From Arthrobacter sp. PAMC25564 (GTDB lineage: Bacteria; Actinomycetota; Actinomycetes; Actinomycetales; Micrococcaceae), in NCBI RefSeq assembly GCF_004798705.1, contig NZ_CP039290.1, positions 496,001 to 560,000 of the forward strand: a DNA stretch of 64,000 nucleotides. Reading direction: 5' to 3'. A program made the translations under genes and the position numbers. The notes under the pieces were generated by a model. The model made no database searches. It was given only the letters and a program-made list of their open reading frames with translations, and had not been told where the DNA came from. Within the stretch, counting starts at the first letter, position 1. Every line of letters starts with the position of its first letter. Positions 63,888-64,000 of this stretch are shown here, one piece after another.

Positions 63888-64000
63888 CTAGCTGTCCGTC
63901 GTGATCGTCTTGAGGGGTGTGGCCGGGTCCGCGGCCGCGGCGGCCGGGACGTTCTGGCCCTTGGCGAGGGCGTTCTTGACGGCCATGAAGTCCAGTGGCG
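63888..64000 (-). CDS. C-terminal end of an unidentified protein, truncated by window edge
   Basis: The last 37 codons of a minus-strand gene, ending at TAG (63888-63890). The visible peptide is PLDFMAVKNALAKGQNVPA followed by an Ala/Pro-rich tail ending KTITTDS. It is upstream of the HD gene (32-bp gap) on the same strand, so likely co-transcribed. Too little is visible to name it. Confidence 0.6.
   Translation of the reverse strand, partial: PLDFMAVKNALAKGQNVPAAAAADPATPLKTITTDS

Overview
The window is high-GC DNA in which most of the sequence is coding. Genes are tightly packed, with many ATGA start/stop overlaps and many GTG or TTG starts. The gene families point to a soil actinobacterium of the Micrococcaceae, such as Arthrobacter, Pseudarthrobacter or Paenarthrobacter: PadR-type vanillate control, a mycothiol-dependent isomerase family remnant, PucR and DUF6328 proteins, and many MFS exporters. 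The genus is an inference from gene content. No rRNA, tRNA, CRISPR array, phage gene or transposase was seen.

Layout. 0-6.8 kb: end of a LuxR-type regulator, then a catechol/beta-ketoadipate segment (LysR regulator, catB, catC) with an AAHS aromatic-acid transporter, followed by two decayed genes. 6.8-16.5 kb: a POT peptide transporter, then an amino-acid island in which an APC permease lies upstream of a frameshifted Orn/Lys/Arg decarboxylase, divergent from a PucR regulator and a glutaminase. 16.6-28.3 kb: mainly housekeeping genes (phosphoglucomutase, diguanylate cyclase, 2'-5' RNA ligase-like protein, RutE-like reductase facing a uracil permease, Bcr/CflA exporter, glycerate kinase, GDPD, HAD phosphatase). 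28.3-32.8 kb: a vanillate locus (vanA, vanB, PadR regulator, AAHS transporter) with four matching operator palindromes. 33-41.8 kb: sugar kinase and PEBP protein, MBL/rhodanese protein, NhaA, alpha/beta hydrolase, stand-alone RelA/SpoT synthetase, and a MarR-controlled DHA2 exporter. 42-47.6 kb: an orphan ferredoxin/reductase pair, a TetR-controlled exporter, a BASS transporter and a short LacI protein.

47.7-58 kb is the most distinctive part. A GNAT acetyltransferase and a large FAD/NAD(P) protein diverge from a polar amino-acid ABC transporter, which is followed by two LLM flavin enzymes, a DUF1684 protein and an NtaA/SnaA/DszA monooxygenase, nearly all overlapping by 4-17 bp. The gene set resembles Firmicute operons that take up, N-acetylate and oxidatively cleave S-modified cysteines, so I read it as a candidate organosulfur amino-acid salvage system. 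A second, related binding protein lies at 58.7-59.7 kb.

58.6-64 kb holds small SRPBCC, DUF6919-like and ABM proteins. It also has an aldehyde dehydrogenase overlapping an HD-domain protein with a complete di-metal ligand set. Three copies of a previously unassigned 63-69 bp REP-like palindrome lie at 47.7, 58.6 and 61.5 kb, each just downstream of, or overlapping, the 3' end of a minus-strand gene.

Two frameshifts (near 6.0 and 10.0 kb) could be real gene decay or sequence errors.
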